Shown here one piece after another: positions 45,419-57,637 of a DNA stretch of 64,000 nt. This DNA comes from Dendrolimus kikuchii (Eukaryota > Arthropoda > Insecta > Lepidoptera > Lasiocampidae). The translations under genes and the position numbers were made by a program. Location of the stretch: assembly GCA_019925095.2 (NCBI GenBank), contig CM034398.1, forward strand, positions 11,423,001-11,487,000, written 5' to 3'. Each line of letters opens with the position of its first letter. The first letter of the stretch is position 1. The notes beneath the pieces were generated by a model. It was not told where the DNA came from and ran no database searches. It saw only the letters and a list, made by a program, of their open reading frames with translations.

Positions 45419-46900
45419 TAGGGGAGACCGAGGAGAGTTGTAACATAGTTGATTTCTCGGAACCTATGACCGTTAATAATGTGACTACAACTCGCATTTG
45501 TTGTTTTTGAGAAGCGCTATTTAATGCAGTGCGAACTAATGGCGTATGGAAAGTGGTTTTCACTCAATGACATATGCATACAAAAAATTGAAAGAAGTAA
45601 ATTTTTCATAATAATTTTGATTACATATATATTACTATATATTATATTTGCATCTTTATGATAATTTTTCTCGTTTAGTTTAGTTTTTCCAGTTTCATAA
45701 CGTGGTAATGTTTTTTTACGTTGGCATCTGATTTATACATTATAAATTATTATTCTGAGTGGTTCACGAATTTTTGTACCAAGGTGAGTTGTGATAGTTT
45801 GTCACAACTCTCCTATTAAACCGGTTTCTTTTGTTAGTTTTTCTGGCAGTTTTTTCTTACGGTATAATGTTGCATGCTGCATTGCCGTTTCTTTGATTCA
45901 GAATGCTAAATATATGATACATTGACATTGCTAAAGCTGAAATTTATGAACTAAAAGTATTCAGGCTAACATTTCAAACTCATAGAATTGCCGCATAATA
46001 TTCCAATGTCAACTAGGTACATTTCCTTGCAGTCTAAGTATGAATAGGCTTATTAAGTTAATTTAGATGTTACACGATTACCGACACACCTACCAAATAT
46101 GAAATTACTGCCATAGGAAAAGAAGTTTAAGCAAGCAAAAAAGCAGACTAATAAGAAAAGTATCATTTATGATTAAGAAGGAACAGAAAATGATTGGTTT
46201 TGCTTTTGTTACCTTTGACGGGTCGTTGCCGGAATAAACAACCCGTTCATTTTCAAAATATGTAATTTCGTATATAATATTTACATAGCCGAAAGTAACA
46301 ATGTCAAATATATATTAGGATTTAAAGGGATTAAAATATGTACCTTTTTCGTGACAAATTTTCTCTGTCTCTAATGTGACATAACAGTTGTCAATTATCA
46401 ACCTTAAATCTTGCCTGCCAGGCAGCAGGCGAAAAGGTTTGTTTCGCCCCACCTTGGACCCTTAGTTACACAAATTAAAAGGGTTCAAAGCCCCGAATTT
46501 CTGGGCTGGTCTCACATAGACGGGTTTCGATATGTGTATCATAATTGTTTTTCAGATTAAACTTTGATTTTTAAACTGATTTATATACAACAGGTCTCAG
46601 AAAGATGCCATACTATATTGTTTAGGATATTAATGTGTCTTTATGTTAATGTGACATTTTATTTTCATTCGTAAATGGATGTCACAACTTACCTCGGTAT
46701 TAGGAGGTTTGTGACACGAGGAGTAATTTTTGTTTTTGTCTATTTTCTCAGAAACCTTGACATTGCCATTAATTTTGACGATTCTTTCTTAAAGCCAATT
46801 AAGCTATATTGACTTATAAATCTCATAGATGTAGAATGTTTCTGGGCTGAGATATGTTAGTTAAAGTAAAAATTGACACAACCCTCCTCGGTGTCCCCTA
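45419..46900. mobile_element. Candidate 1.48-kb DNA transposon with TIRs, no transposase
   Basis: Left end TAGGGGAGACCGAGGAGAGT and right end (minus strand) TAGGGGACACCGAGGAGGGT match at 23 of the first 27 positions, with TA as a plausible target duplication. A related GTGAGTTGTGATAGTTTGTC / CACAACTCTCC pair sits inside at 45784-45815. The inside is AT-rich without a long frame. Non-autonomous or deeply decayed; superfamily unknown. Confidence 0.65.
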
Positions 46901-49900
46901 TGGCAATTCCGCGAGGTAGTGTAGCCAGCCTTTGACACCTTGTCCCTAGATAACGATAACAGACTCAGTATTCTACAGTTTTAAGGAATTATAGGTAGAT
47001 TACAGTACAAATAATGCGTTATTTTTACTGTATGGTATTCGCAGATTGTAAAAATTTAAGAACCTTTTTATCAATCCTTCAAAATCACGTGTCAGATACT
47101 TCTGATTTTAACGAATTTACCAATTCAATGCTCCTTTTCTTCTACGTATAGGTACCCTATAAGTTGAAACTTTTATAGTTTGTTAACCTTTATTTGTAAA
47201 TTGTAACATTTTATGTACTAAATAACTAATAATAAATTAGGATTTCCTAAAAATATAATAGGGTCAGAGGAAAAATAAAATACGTTTGTTGTTTAGATAT
47301 TTATATTATACAAGGTACAAAAGATTGCCTTAAAGATACGCATGACATAACTTATGTATATAATGCTTATATATTTTATGTGCAGTAATGGATATATGTA
47401 CAAAAGTGCCTAAGCTACAAGCTGTATATTTAGAACACAGAAATGAAAAGACATGTAATTGACTCTTTGTTTGTTTCTAGTACACGGTTCTTGAGATAAA
47501 TAACCTAATATTATTATTTGCGGAGGCTTACTTATTAATGACAAGTCCTTACTCGTTGTGTTCTTTTAGTTATTAAGGCTGCATGCTGTAAATCTCTCTA
47601 ACAAAAACAAATATAAAAAGTTGGTTAAATGCGCGTCAACGCACTGAAGTGTTTTCCGTAGAGGTGTTCGTTCTTTTTGTCATTTTGCTACCTAACTCTA
47701 AGAGCACTTAATCGAAAATACCTAATTTCTCAAAAACCACTTGACGGGTCTTGATTACAATAATTTTCACTGGTATTTTCTTAAGTTTTTGCGACTATAA
47801 AATTAACGTTTAAACGGTTTTAAACGCGATATTTTATTTGATTTTTATTGGCTGAAGCAGGCAAACAGGTAGACTGCTAATTTTTTTGCCAAATTTCACG
47901 TTTCAACCACTTTTCAGTAGCCGTGTCTTTGTCTTCTGTGATCACGGTTACTGAAAGTGGCCGAAAAGTGGAATTGTAAAAAAAATAACATACCGCGCCT
48001 AAAACCATTAAAGCAAAGTTTTATAAAATTTTCACTGAATGTATTTTTTAAGTTCCAGTATTTCTTCGGATTTCTTTTGCTGCAAATTCAGAAGTTTTTA
48101 TTCTTGAATATTCTTGAATTAGACTCTCTATGATATACAAAGACAAAACGGTCAGATTGACAGATGGACGGACAACAAATTTATAAAAGTTTTGCCAAAA
48201 CGACTCATCATCAAATCATAAAAAAACACAACATTTTAAAAAATAATAGCAATAATATTCATACCACAATAGACGGTTTTACTTTTTTTATAATATTACG
48301 CGTAAGTTTCTGTTTTAAGTCATTGTATTATCTATTTATTTAAAACATCATATATAAATTTGCTTAAAAAACTAGAGTAATTTATACCTTAAATTTATAC
48401 TTGTAAATTAAATACAAACATACTACATACATACATGCACACATAATTATAAAATACCAAATAACCTATATACTTTTATACATAAATTTCCTTAAAATAA
48501 GATTTATACAAGACGGGATAAGGTTTCCTACAATATAATTCAAGATTGGACGGAAAAGAATTGGTACCTAATTTTACATGAAAAAGCAATGAATAACAGA
48601 GCGAACGGAAAGTTTGACTCGAATATTTATTACCTGTTTTCATAAATAAATATAATTAGTAAAAAGACAATGAAAACCGTATGTTTTAACTGAACCAATT
48701 ATACTATTTGTTATTTAAATTTTACATATTCATTGCCAAAAACAATTTATTATTTATGTATCTAATACATAAATTACATAACTTAACCGATTTATTATCT
48801 TTTAAAATTAGTTACACACTTTTAATAACATGCATGCAAATTATGATTTCATTGAGTTAATTATGGTACTGATTACAAGTAATACAACTTTGATCAACTT
48901 AAGCTTGTATTGGAGATTTTCATCAATATTAACTTGAACATATGCTTAATCGGTTAAATTACAACATCTCGTTTTTATGTAAAGGTTTTATGCACTCGAA
49001 ACTGCTTTTAATTTTTCCCTTAAAATACAAGTAATGCCAGGTACTATATCAATTATCAAACGTGCATTCACCACTCAGTGGTATTCTAGGTTAATACTCA
49101 TGAGCAAGCCGACCTTTAAGATGATAATCTTCCTAAATTTTGTGACAGTCTCGATAAAAAATTTAAGAAAAAAGTATATTGGACTGAAGTAAAGGTAACT
49201 GGATTTTATGCGAGTGTGTATAGTTCTATTAACAACTCAATGAAATATTTCAGGTAACTTCTTCACTGAAAAAATTAAAAATAATCCGCGAGATAGTTAT
49301 TTCTTTATAAAAGTAACCAAATTTAAATTAACACATTTCGTGTATTTTATTATAGTAAACACTAAACAAATTCTGCGACTACGTGTATTTAAAAGTATTA
49401 TTATTTGAATAGAAAAGGGATAGAGAGGGTAGTGAGAAAGAACAGAGGTCTCTACAAATAACGCCTAAAGCGCATAATCGACTCTTCAGGTAATCAGAGA
49501 ACCGGTCGCGGGGTAGTGTAGCCAACTGAGAACCTCACCCATTTATTTCAATGACCTACGCTCAATATACTATTTATAGTCTCAAAGAATTTTAGGTATA
49601 ATACAATATATGTTTACTTTCTTCATTGTACTATGTAGTATAATAATTTACATATATTTTAATGCAAATAAATGTTATTATTTGTACAAAATATTATGAC
49701 AACATAAGAAATATCATTAATTATTTCTTTCCATGTTTGTAAATTTAATAATCAAGTTGCTGTTGTGTATAATCATTTAATTTCTGTTTAGATAATTATA
49801 ATGGAAGATTGTGCTATTATGTTAATTACTTAGTATGAGTCGATCACTGGTATGCATTTGACTATGGCTCTAGGAATGTGTGGCACATGATTACTTGGCA

Positions 49901-51581
49901 AGTGTTCATTTATATATTATAAACATTAGCTGACGTCAGGTCGTTTCTTCGTTCGATATATTAAAATATTACACACATACACACGAATATTTTAATAAGA
50001 ATCCGTTGAATCGTTGTAGATCTTGTGGAAGACAAAGTTTCAGCCCAACACACAAAAACGATTTGAAAGCACAGACGGACACTTTTATTAGGTATATTAA
50101 TATAGAGATGACAAAAAAAAACACGGTGTACGTCATCTTAAAAGGAAAACCTTGCGTTTGCACGTTCATTTTTGTTTAAGGGCCGATTTTTTCAATCATC
50201 AGATAAATGTTAACCATCAAATAAATCATAAGCTGAATGTAAACGTGAAACAGCTTAACTGTTTTGTTCACGCAACTGTATTTTTTAATTGATTCATGTT
50301 GTATTTTATTCGATGAATAACTTTTATCTGATCATGGTAAAGTCGGCCCTTATTCAACTAAAATGTTTGTACCTACCTATATGATATCCGTAGAAGAACA
50401 TATGGCCCAAAATTTGAAGTCTGGAACTCAATACACAGAGTACACAATAGCCATTACAAAAAACTAATTTTAGGCACGCACTGTTATGGGGTTTAAAAGG
50501 AACTTAAAACTAGTTTTATTCTTTAAAAAATGCACATATTAGCAGTTACGCTCACGCATACATACATTTATTCGCTTGAATATTTAAAATTATATTAAAA
50601 TAAAAAACTATGGTACTGTTTTGCTCACATGCAAAATATGTATAGGTATAGTGGTAACCATGCCCGTAAGTAATCGTATTTTTCATATTACATATATTTA
50701 CAACAAATAAGCTGGAAAATAATTTGTAGCATGCAGTAATAATCTACCTCAATTTAAGTTTAAAATATTAAAGCCATAAGAAAGGTGCAAATGAAATTAA
50801 AAATTGATTTAAATATTGCACACCAACACCATATATATATTTAATTTCAATGATATTTCATCTAAAAAAAATTTACAAATTAAACACATCATGTACGCCA
50901 AAGAAAAAAAAACTTTCATATATTTTTTATTGTAAGAAACAAAATGTATTTTCCTTAATTTTTTATAGCTGGAAAACAACAGAACCTTATGATCCACCTG
51001 ATGGCAAGTGGTTATTCTTCCTTAACGCCGTTTGCAACTTCAGAGGTATATAATTGTTAACGTGTTGCCAGCCTTAGAAAATGTCATGACGTTTTTAAAA
51101 CACCCTATGCCGTAACGCTTTGGTAAAATATTAGCTGAGAACTTATTTTAAATCTCTAGAATCCTGAATGTTATAGAGAACCGAAAAATAAAATGAAGTA
51201 TGTAAATTGCTTACAGGTATCAATCTTTGCACAACGACCAATTCTTCGCATTCGACTAGTAGGACAGAACGGGACTGTAATTGATAAAAATTAATTACAC
51301 GTTAAGTTCAAACGAAATGCAACATACGTATATAAAATGGGTCAAAAATTTACAAGTAAAACTTCAATTGTAAAGTACACGATATGCAATGAATGTTAAA
51401 TACATTCATTTCTCATATAAATGTGCATTGCGTAGGTATAGAAAAATATATTCAAATAAATTTTCAATGATTAATCCAACACAAATTACTAAGACAACCA
51501 GCGGCAAGTGCTTATTGTAGCTGAAACCAATAATTATAGATTACCAAAGGCACCAGCAAGATGTAGTAATTTTATGTTCTT
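46901..51581. other. Large mostly unique AT-rich stretch
   Basis: About 4.7 kb with no recognisable gene. Dispersed-repeat fragments are at 46905-47030 and 49500-49640 (same family as 24865-25030). An inverted pair at about 47920-47978 (CCACTTTTCAGTAGCCGTG with CACGGTTACTGAAAGTGG) could form a hairpin. A LINE-tail-like piece is at about 50965-51110. Frames at 49969-50169 and 50809-50997 have no motif. Confidence 0.6.
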
Positions 51582-51664
51582 ATTCATATTGAGTTAGACT
51601 AAGTTTGTAGGCTTCTTTAAGAACCTTAAAGAGGTCTACAAATTTACTTTAACTCAATATGAAT
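51582..51664. repeat. 39-bp stem hairpin (pre-miRNA-like or MITE)
   Basis: Arms 51582-51620 and 51626-51664 match at 34 of 39 positions with a 5-base loop. The left arm starts ATTCATATTGAGTTAGAC. Several mismatches would be G-U pairs in RNA. It lies just before a LINE fragment. Confidence 0.85.
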
Positions 51665-51689
51665 GATACCATTATAATTTAACTTAGCG

Positions 51690-52597
51690 ACACTACACCA
51701 CTTCCTATAACCAACGGAGTGCACCAGGAGTCTGTCCTCAGTCCGTTTCTGTTCAGCGTGGTATTAGATGAAGAGTCAAACAGCATTAGAGACCGACATG
51801 AGCAACCACCCAGTTTGATATATGAGCAACCGCCATGGTTGCTCATGTATGCTGACGACATCGCGCTGACAGCTGTAGACAGAGCGCGCCTGGTGCATGG
51901 TGTGAATGCGTGGAAGGAGTCGCTTGAGAACGGAGGTCTAAAACTAAATGTGGCAAAGACAGAGTACTTGGGTTGCAACATTACAGATCCCACATCCGTG
52001 CCCGTAGGCGAAGATACAGCCGAGTGCACGGACCAGTTTAAGCATCTGTGCTTAGCGCATCTGGGGATATCGAACATAACGTCAATACCCGTATATCAGC
52101 AACTTGAGTCAAGTAGCGTGAGATGACAGGGTGTCATTTGCGACCCCAAAATGTCGGTTAAGTTAAAAGGACAAGTCTACAAATTAATCATTAGACCTGT
52201 CTTTTTGTAAGGCAGTGAAGAGTGGCCTGTACTTGAGCGACACAAGCAGAAGCTGCGTGTCATGAAAATGAATATACTTCATTATGCGGCAGGAACTCCG
52301 GCATCCGTGACAGTCTTAACGTCAGAAAAACTGCAGGAGATTCGCTTAAGCTGATACGGCCGCGTTTTATAGAAACCGGCTAGATACGTGGAGAATAAAT
52401 GTCTAGCCATGCCGCCTCCGCCAGGTCCCGGTCGAAGGGGTAGGTCTAAGAAATGCTGGCTTGACGTTGTGAGGGATGACATGCGTAACAATGAATTCAA
52501 TACAAGAGATGCCGAAGATCGCGGAAGTGGAGAAGAAAAAGTAGGAAAGCGGACCCTGGGCGTCGAAGCGATCACTCCGAACGCAACTGAGATTTAA
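51690..52597 (+). pseudogene. 5'-truncated non-LTR reverse transcriptase fragment
   Basis: GVHQESVLSPFLFSVVLDE is a changed form of the GVRQGCVLSP motif; LLMYADDIALTA holds the catalytic YADD. GLKLNVAKTEYLGC follows. Three or more stops break the frame (after SSVR, VFL and IRLS). The end has PPGPGRRGRSKKCWLDVV and a run of GATGAT after the stop. RTE-like by the C-terminal GRRGRPRKRWLD theme. It is unlike the other two RT families here. Confidence 0.82.
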
Positions 52598-52617
52598 CGC
52601 TCGAATGATGATGATGA

Positions 52618-53576
52618 TGAACGTTATATTTTAACTTCTTTTGATTTCAAACTACGGATTTACCGCATGGAGTATCGTCGTATGCTTCGTAGTATGTTTC
52701 GTATCTTCTAAAATGACGCTTAGTTCACAATAAAGGCCTAAGTAAATTTTAATTAACATCGAAAACAATAAATAGAATGAGCCTAATAAATTTAAATTCC
52801 AATTAATTTGTTGTCGCCAAATTAAATAATATAATTTTATTGACAAATTTTGTATCACTTTAATTTTTATATTTATTTGAAACATAGTTTAAATAACAGC
52901 TGCTCGTAAATAATAACCGTTGGCTATTCATGTAGGCTTATAATTTATTTGAGAGACAATTGGCAAGGCTGAATAGTAGACATTAGCTATTGTTGCGACA
53001 TTTTTCAGCTGCTTAAGGTACCAAGCGGTGGATAAACCGTCTTATTTTGGTACTGTCGCTCGTGAAACATAATACCATCTTGCCACTTGGATATCCATTT
53101 CTGAAGAGCTAATAGATTTTATTAAGCATTCATTTTTTTTACTATTGGTTAAAATTTAATAAGCTCTATAGAAGTAATGATAATTTCTACCAATGGTAAC
53201 ATGCAAAAATGGATATTAAGATACAGAAACACGGTATTAGTTGTCCGAGCATATTTACGGTAGCGCAAGCAATTGTCGTGTTACTTGGAACATTAGTTTG
53301 CAACTCATGTTGCACAAACGGTACTAGTGCCGGGTTTCAAAAGGCCTTACTTACTAATCGTTCATTTTCCTTACTAGATACTGGTTGACATTTGACATAA
53401 ACTTCATACAAGTAGGTACTAGAAGTAGTATTCGTAATATGCTTCGCAATTTTTTAATAAGGGTAAGGCAATAGAATGAATAGAAAACCGGCATTAGTAA
53501 TGTACAATAAACCTAACACTTGATAAACTGAGAGTCATTCTAAAACATCGAGCCCAGTTGTCCTTGGTTCTTCGTT
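52618..53576. other. Gene-free stretch downstream of yellow gene B
   Basis: This holds the likely 3' UTR of gene B. On the minus strand an ATTAAA variant polyadenylation signal lies about 120 bases after the stop (near 53453-53458); no AATAAA is close. A short inverted pair around 53080-53240 (AAAATGGATAT...ATATCCATTTCTG) was also noticed. Confidence 0.5.
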
Positions 53577-53681
53577 TTAATAAGTGGTTGAGTTGTTTTG
53601 CCAGGTGGAACGACGGAGCACGTGGGGCTGTAGAGATACGAAGGAAGGACCTTCAACCACGCGTAATATCCTGACGTTGAT
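53577..53681 (-). CDS. yellow/MRJP gene B, terminal coding exon
   Basis: The minus strand reads GTTTTACAG then an exon that opens in phase 0 with INVRILRVVEGP, the conserved yellow C-terminal motif (x-N-V/F-R-I-L), and ends NNSTTY and TAA at 53579-53577. It encodes 34 residues. The motif must follow an N-E or P-x-E end of the previous exon, and the exon at 56934 does end KNE in phase 0. The intron between them is 3252 bp. It is only 105 bp and was found from phase and motif. Confidence 0.9.
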   Translation of the reverse strand: MNVRILRVVEGPSFVSLQPHVLRRSTWQNNSTTY

Positions 53682-53819
53682 CTGTAAAACATTAAATAAA
53701 AATCAATGAAATGACAAGTCCAAATTGTTTATAAGGATTTTATCTGAGATATTTATAGTTATAAATATGTCTATTTAATATTTTCAGTAATCTAATCAGA
53801 TAACAGGACTGGGAATAGC

Positions 53820-54370
53820 TGCTTACTAAACGGTGCTAGAGGATATCTAATGACCTAAAACCGCCATGGTTGCACAGTCACGGATAAGTTCTAAAGTCCC
53901 TTGGGGCACAACATCAGCTGCCTTACTCGTACCATGGCTATCCTGACGGGGACAGTCTTATTTCATATGTGAGAGGATGGCCGGGGTCTGGCAATCCCTT
54001 CGGCAATATAGAAGAGTCTTGCCTGCGGGCCTGCGCTTGCTAGCATCGAAGTGGTACTGGGTATACTGTTGTTCCGCGACTTTGGCTAGGGTGATAGGAA
54101 CAGACCTTTAATTCTGCTGGACGTAGTGATTCAACCCTGCTCCCCGGGGTTGTACCAATCTTGCACACTAGAACGTCACGGCGCAGTAACTCTGTTCTAG
54201 ATCCCGTGATGTTCTTACAAGGTGTATAATCATCGGGGCGTTGGTTAGGTTTAGTGGGTAGTTCATCGGCTCTCTCTTCGGGGAGAGATACCGGTACCAA
54301 ACGAGAATCTCACACGCACTCGTGCAGGCGGCATTAGACGCTGCAGTTGGTCTCCTCCCGTATCCATGGC
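53820..54370. repeat. GC-rich unclassified block inside gene B's last intron
   Basis: Composition is far more GC-rich than the flanks. The minus strand has an 86-codon frame with VSLPEERADELP and SYHPSQSRGTTVYPVP, proline-rich and unlike any family I know. Probably part of a transposon or LINE 5' region. Not a yellow exon. Confidence 0.4.
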
Positions 54371-56454
54371 CCTAGTATGTGTCGCAAGAAATGACATTCC
54401 TCTGCTCTATTTTAAAAAAAGGTGATAGGGGCAACCACGAGAAGTTTCAATAGATTGTATTCCGTAGTCGCCATGTGTCCCATATAAACTTATTGTCCCC
54501 GTTTTTAGTACACGTGTGCACACATTGTGCATAAAACATTTTTATCTATCAAGAAGAAAATAATAAATTTACTCAAAAAAACAGAAGATGGTAGGTAATT
54601 AAGTTATGCATAAATACTGAGACATGGGACTAAAAGTAACAAAGTACGTTTTCATAAGAAATGAGTTTTGATTTTTAATGCCAGATTATAAAAGAGTATT
54701 TGTGGTTAAATCAAATATCAATCAATTTTTTTACCATACCGTAGAATAAGTTGTTATTAACTAACAACTATGACTCTACTGGTCCATTCTTTTAATGTTC
54801 ATTGGCCAAAATAATGATGTTCTACTTTGGGTCTTTTAGCATTATAATTACCAAAATAATTTGAACAGAGCGCTGTCGTATATGTACTGGGAAGTCGAAA
54901 AGCATAATAATGCATAAGGCAAAAATAGTATCGGTATAATTTAGGTTTTAAAATGAAATAAAAGGTTTCAAAATAATTTATACCCACAAACAACGCCAGT
55001 CCAACTAGATTGTATAATCATTATTGTCTTCAATCAAACTATTAAAAAACTTAAAGCTATTAAATTTAAGCACTGTGACGTATGTAGTACGCCAAACTGG
55101 CACACTGGGAATTACCGGTTCTTTTTAAGCAATAGAAAAAGATAAAATAAGACTACTTTCAAACAAGTCGTTTTAAATAATTCCATACAGTACTTCCCTA
55201 CTAGTATGTAAATGCGAAAGTAACTGTTTGCGTTTTTTCTTCACGGCCTTGGACTTGACACGATGATCGTGAAAATTATGCACAAGCTATCAGGAATAAA
55301 CATAATCATTATGATAATTTTTATTCTCGAACATTTTAAAGTATGAAAGTGTATACGAGGAAAGATGTGCAGACAGGTGTAGTCATAAATAAGTGTAGTA
55401 ATTTAGGTATATGAATATTATGACAAGTGATTCTCTGTAGTTCTTATAAATGTGAATGTTTATAATTTTAATTAGCCTAGTTTTTTACTTCAAACTTAGA
55501 TCTTAACTTCACTACTGGAATATATATGCGCATGCAAATATGAACATTACTTTAATTGAAACTATACAAATGTCTGTTCGTATATTTGTTTCTCCCTATT
55601 TTGTGGTCTAAGAATTAACAAGCTATAAATAAAAATACATAGGATACTTTATTATCCAGAAAAATGGTATAGTTCCGTGTTTAAATTACTATAGTGTTCC
55701 ACACAGTCCAAAGAGTTAGATTTATTTATTCTAAGCGTAATAGTGGTCCCGCGAAATATTACAAATATTCTTGATTCTTTCGAATTGAACTATCAGAACT
55801 ACAATAAGAATACAAATAGTAATATACATTTATTTATCCATAATTATTTTAGTATATTTATTGTAAAGAATTTTAGTTTTTTACTCCGAGATGCCACAAG
55901 AACTTCGTTGTTTGGCCTCAGTCAACCTACAATTTATCTAAGGCTTTATTTTAGAATACATAAAGAAATAATTAACACTTGGATTAAACATTTACGTTTA
56001 CTAGGACATATAAAACCCTGAATCTAAATCGTCAGATTATGTAGTTAAAAGCCTTCACGCGAGGATTACTTCGAGGTAGGCTATATAGCTGCCTATTTTT
56101 TTTTGTTATAGTGGGATTATAATAGAGTTTACCTAAACAATATTTGTTTACCTAAACAAACTCACATTTACACTTTGTCTTATTAAGAACACATGAGTAA
56201 CGACTTGTTTGTCTAAATTGGGTACTTGACAGCTAAATAAACAGAGATACTTTTAATCTTCATATAAAACTTCATAACCTCTAAATTTTGTATGGTTGTA
56301 TTGCATTGTGTCGTCATATTTTTAGTGGGTCAAATAGCTCATTAATAATTGTTTAAGCAATAATTAAAATTATTTCTTTGACGAAATTTTGAAAGTGAGA
56401 AGTAGGAAAGTAAGATAAGAGTAAAGTATTTAAACGCACTTACTTATTCACCCT
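54371..56454. other. Intronic stretch of gene B, gene-free
   Basis: AT-rich. A frame of 92 codons at 55743-56021 (plus) and one of 64 codons at 54799-54993 (minus) have no motif and no coding bias. Nothing else recognised. Confidence 0.6.
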
Positions 56455-56757
56455 ATTGGCTCAAAGTGGGTCTTGGCCTCCTAAACGAGAACATGCAAAT
56501 TTATCCTGTCCTGCGCAGTTTTATGCCAATTATCGCCTCGAAGCTCAGACAGGTCAGCCCACACTCTGTCCTTCCAGCGATATTTGGGATGGCCGACCGA
56601 CTGACGACCTACCGGCCGTCCTAAATATGCTTTCCTCACGCTGTGATCCTCTCCCGTCCGACCTACGCGACCGCGCCAGCGGAAGTGGTGAGCTTTTATT
56701 TCTCCTATTATCTTGGGCTCGGCCACGAGATTCTTAATTTCGATGTTGGTTCAGACC
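56455..56757 (-). pseudogene. RTE-like LINE C-terminal fragment
   Basis: On the minus strand: EIKAHHFRWRGRVGRTGEDH, then KAYLGRPVGRQSVGHPKYRW and DRVWADLSELRGD. This is the usual end of RTE-type reverse transcriptases (LRWAGHVxRM, KRxLxGxPxGxRxxGRPxxRWxD). Only this end is present. It lies 177 bp downstream of a yellow gene B exon in the intron. Confidence 0.85.
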
Positions 56758-56933
56758 CTCTAACTACCATACTGTCTCTTTGTTGGATCCAGAAACCCAT
56801 TTAAGCCCACGCTCTTTTTTATACATGTTGTTTTAGAATTTATTGTAATATGTGTCGAATACCCAATTATGTATTGGGTACATATTCTTTGTCAATAAAT
56901 ATAAGGTTATGAGGTAGTCTATTGTATTCTTAC

Positions 56934-57066
56934 TTCGTTTTTCGAGACTGCTCTGCGGAAGTATCTGTGGAAACGAGTGGAAAGTGCCCAAACTGCACCA
57001 TTGTCGCGCTCAGCCCACCTCACTTCCGCGCAGAATTGAAGCTTCTCAGGATCTTGAGCCAGGACT
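56934..57066 (-). CDS. yellow/MRJP gene B, penultimate coding exon
   Basis: The exon runs from a TATATTACAG acceptor to a GTAAGA donor and is 133 bp: one base completes Arg (AG+A) from the previous exon, then 44 codons, ending in phase 0. It reads VLAQDPEKLQFCAEVRWAER, then NGAVWALSTRFHRYF and SKNE. This is the family block LQFPxDVRxx...xLWVLSxRF..FF. Joined to the terminal exon the protein continues SKNE-INVRIL as expected. It was missed by simple ORF scanning. On the upstream side a 15-bp minisatellite starts only about 35 bp from the exon. Confidence 0.93.
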
Positions 57067-57100
57067 CTGTAATATAAAAATGATATTTTTTCTCCATGTT

Positions 57101-57240
57101 ATCCTATCCTATAATCCTATATCCTATAATCCTATATCGTATAATCCTATATCCTATAATCATGTTTCCTATAATCCTGTATCCTATAATCCTATATCCT
57201 ATAATCCTATACCCTATAATCCTATATCCTATAATCCTAT
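57101..57240 (+). repeat. Minisatellite, 15-bp unit, nine copies
   Basis: Unit ATCCTATAATCCTAT, nine copies from 57106 to 57240 plus a partial one; five units are identical and four carry one to three changes. In frame it would spell repeated SYNPI, but this is not a gene. It probably grew from the TCCTTCCTATATTATAAT start seen in the copy at 5448. Confidence 0.95.
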
Positions 57241-57480
57241 AAATATTATAAACGCGAAAGTTTGTAAGAATGTATAGATGTATGGATGTATAGATGTATG
57301 GATGTATGTTTGTTACGCTTTCATGCAAAATCTACTGAATGTATTTTGATGAAACTTTACAGTAATATCGCTTACACATCAGAATAATACATAGGCTATA
57401 ATTTATAAAGATATAGTGTGAATTATCCACAATATAACGATTTTCCATCACCACGCGGGTGAAGCCGCGGGCACAGCTAG
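57101..57480 (+). mobile_element. Helitron-like element (Lep1-like), copy 2, with an expanded minisatellite
   Basis: From AAATATTATAAACGCGAAAG to the end it follows the copy at 5448: TATGGATG run, ATGAAACTTTACAG, CGGGTGAAGCCGCGGGCAC and CTAG before a T. Its 5' part is replaced by a nine-unit tandem array. It is in the sense of the plus strand, opposite to gene B. Confidence 0.7.
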
Positions 57481-57637
57481 TTTAAAATAAATTACATATT
57501 TTTACATTAAACCAAAGTCCCTTTCTGCGTCTGTTCGTCTGTATATCCGCTAACTCTTCTTAAAATCACTCAACGGGTTTTTAAGCGAATTTCATCATCA
57601 GTTAATTTTTTACATTTACAGAAGGTTAAGTATATGT

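Noticed and set aside
45375..45563. 62-codon minus-strand frame at the edge of the 45.4-kb element
   Set aside because: It spans the element boundary, so it cannot be an ancestral coding unit; no motif.
53820..54370. GC-rich block as an extra yellow gene B exon
   Set aside because: No yellow motif in any minus-strand frame, and the exons at 56934 and 53577 already join in phase with continuous family sequence.
57104..57328. Open frames with repeated SYNPI or YRIIG pentapeptides
   Set aside because: They are translations of a 15-bp minisatellite, which stays open because the unit length is a multiple of three. Nothing else supports a gene.
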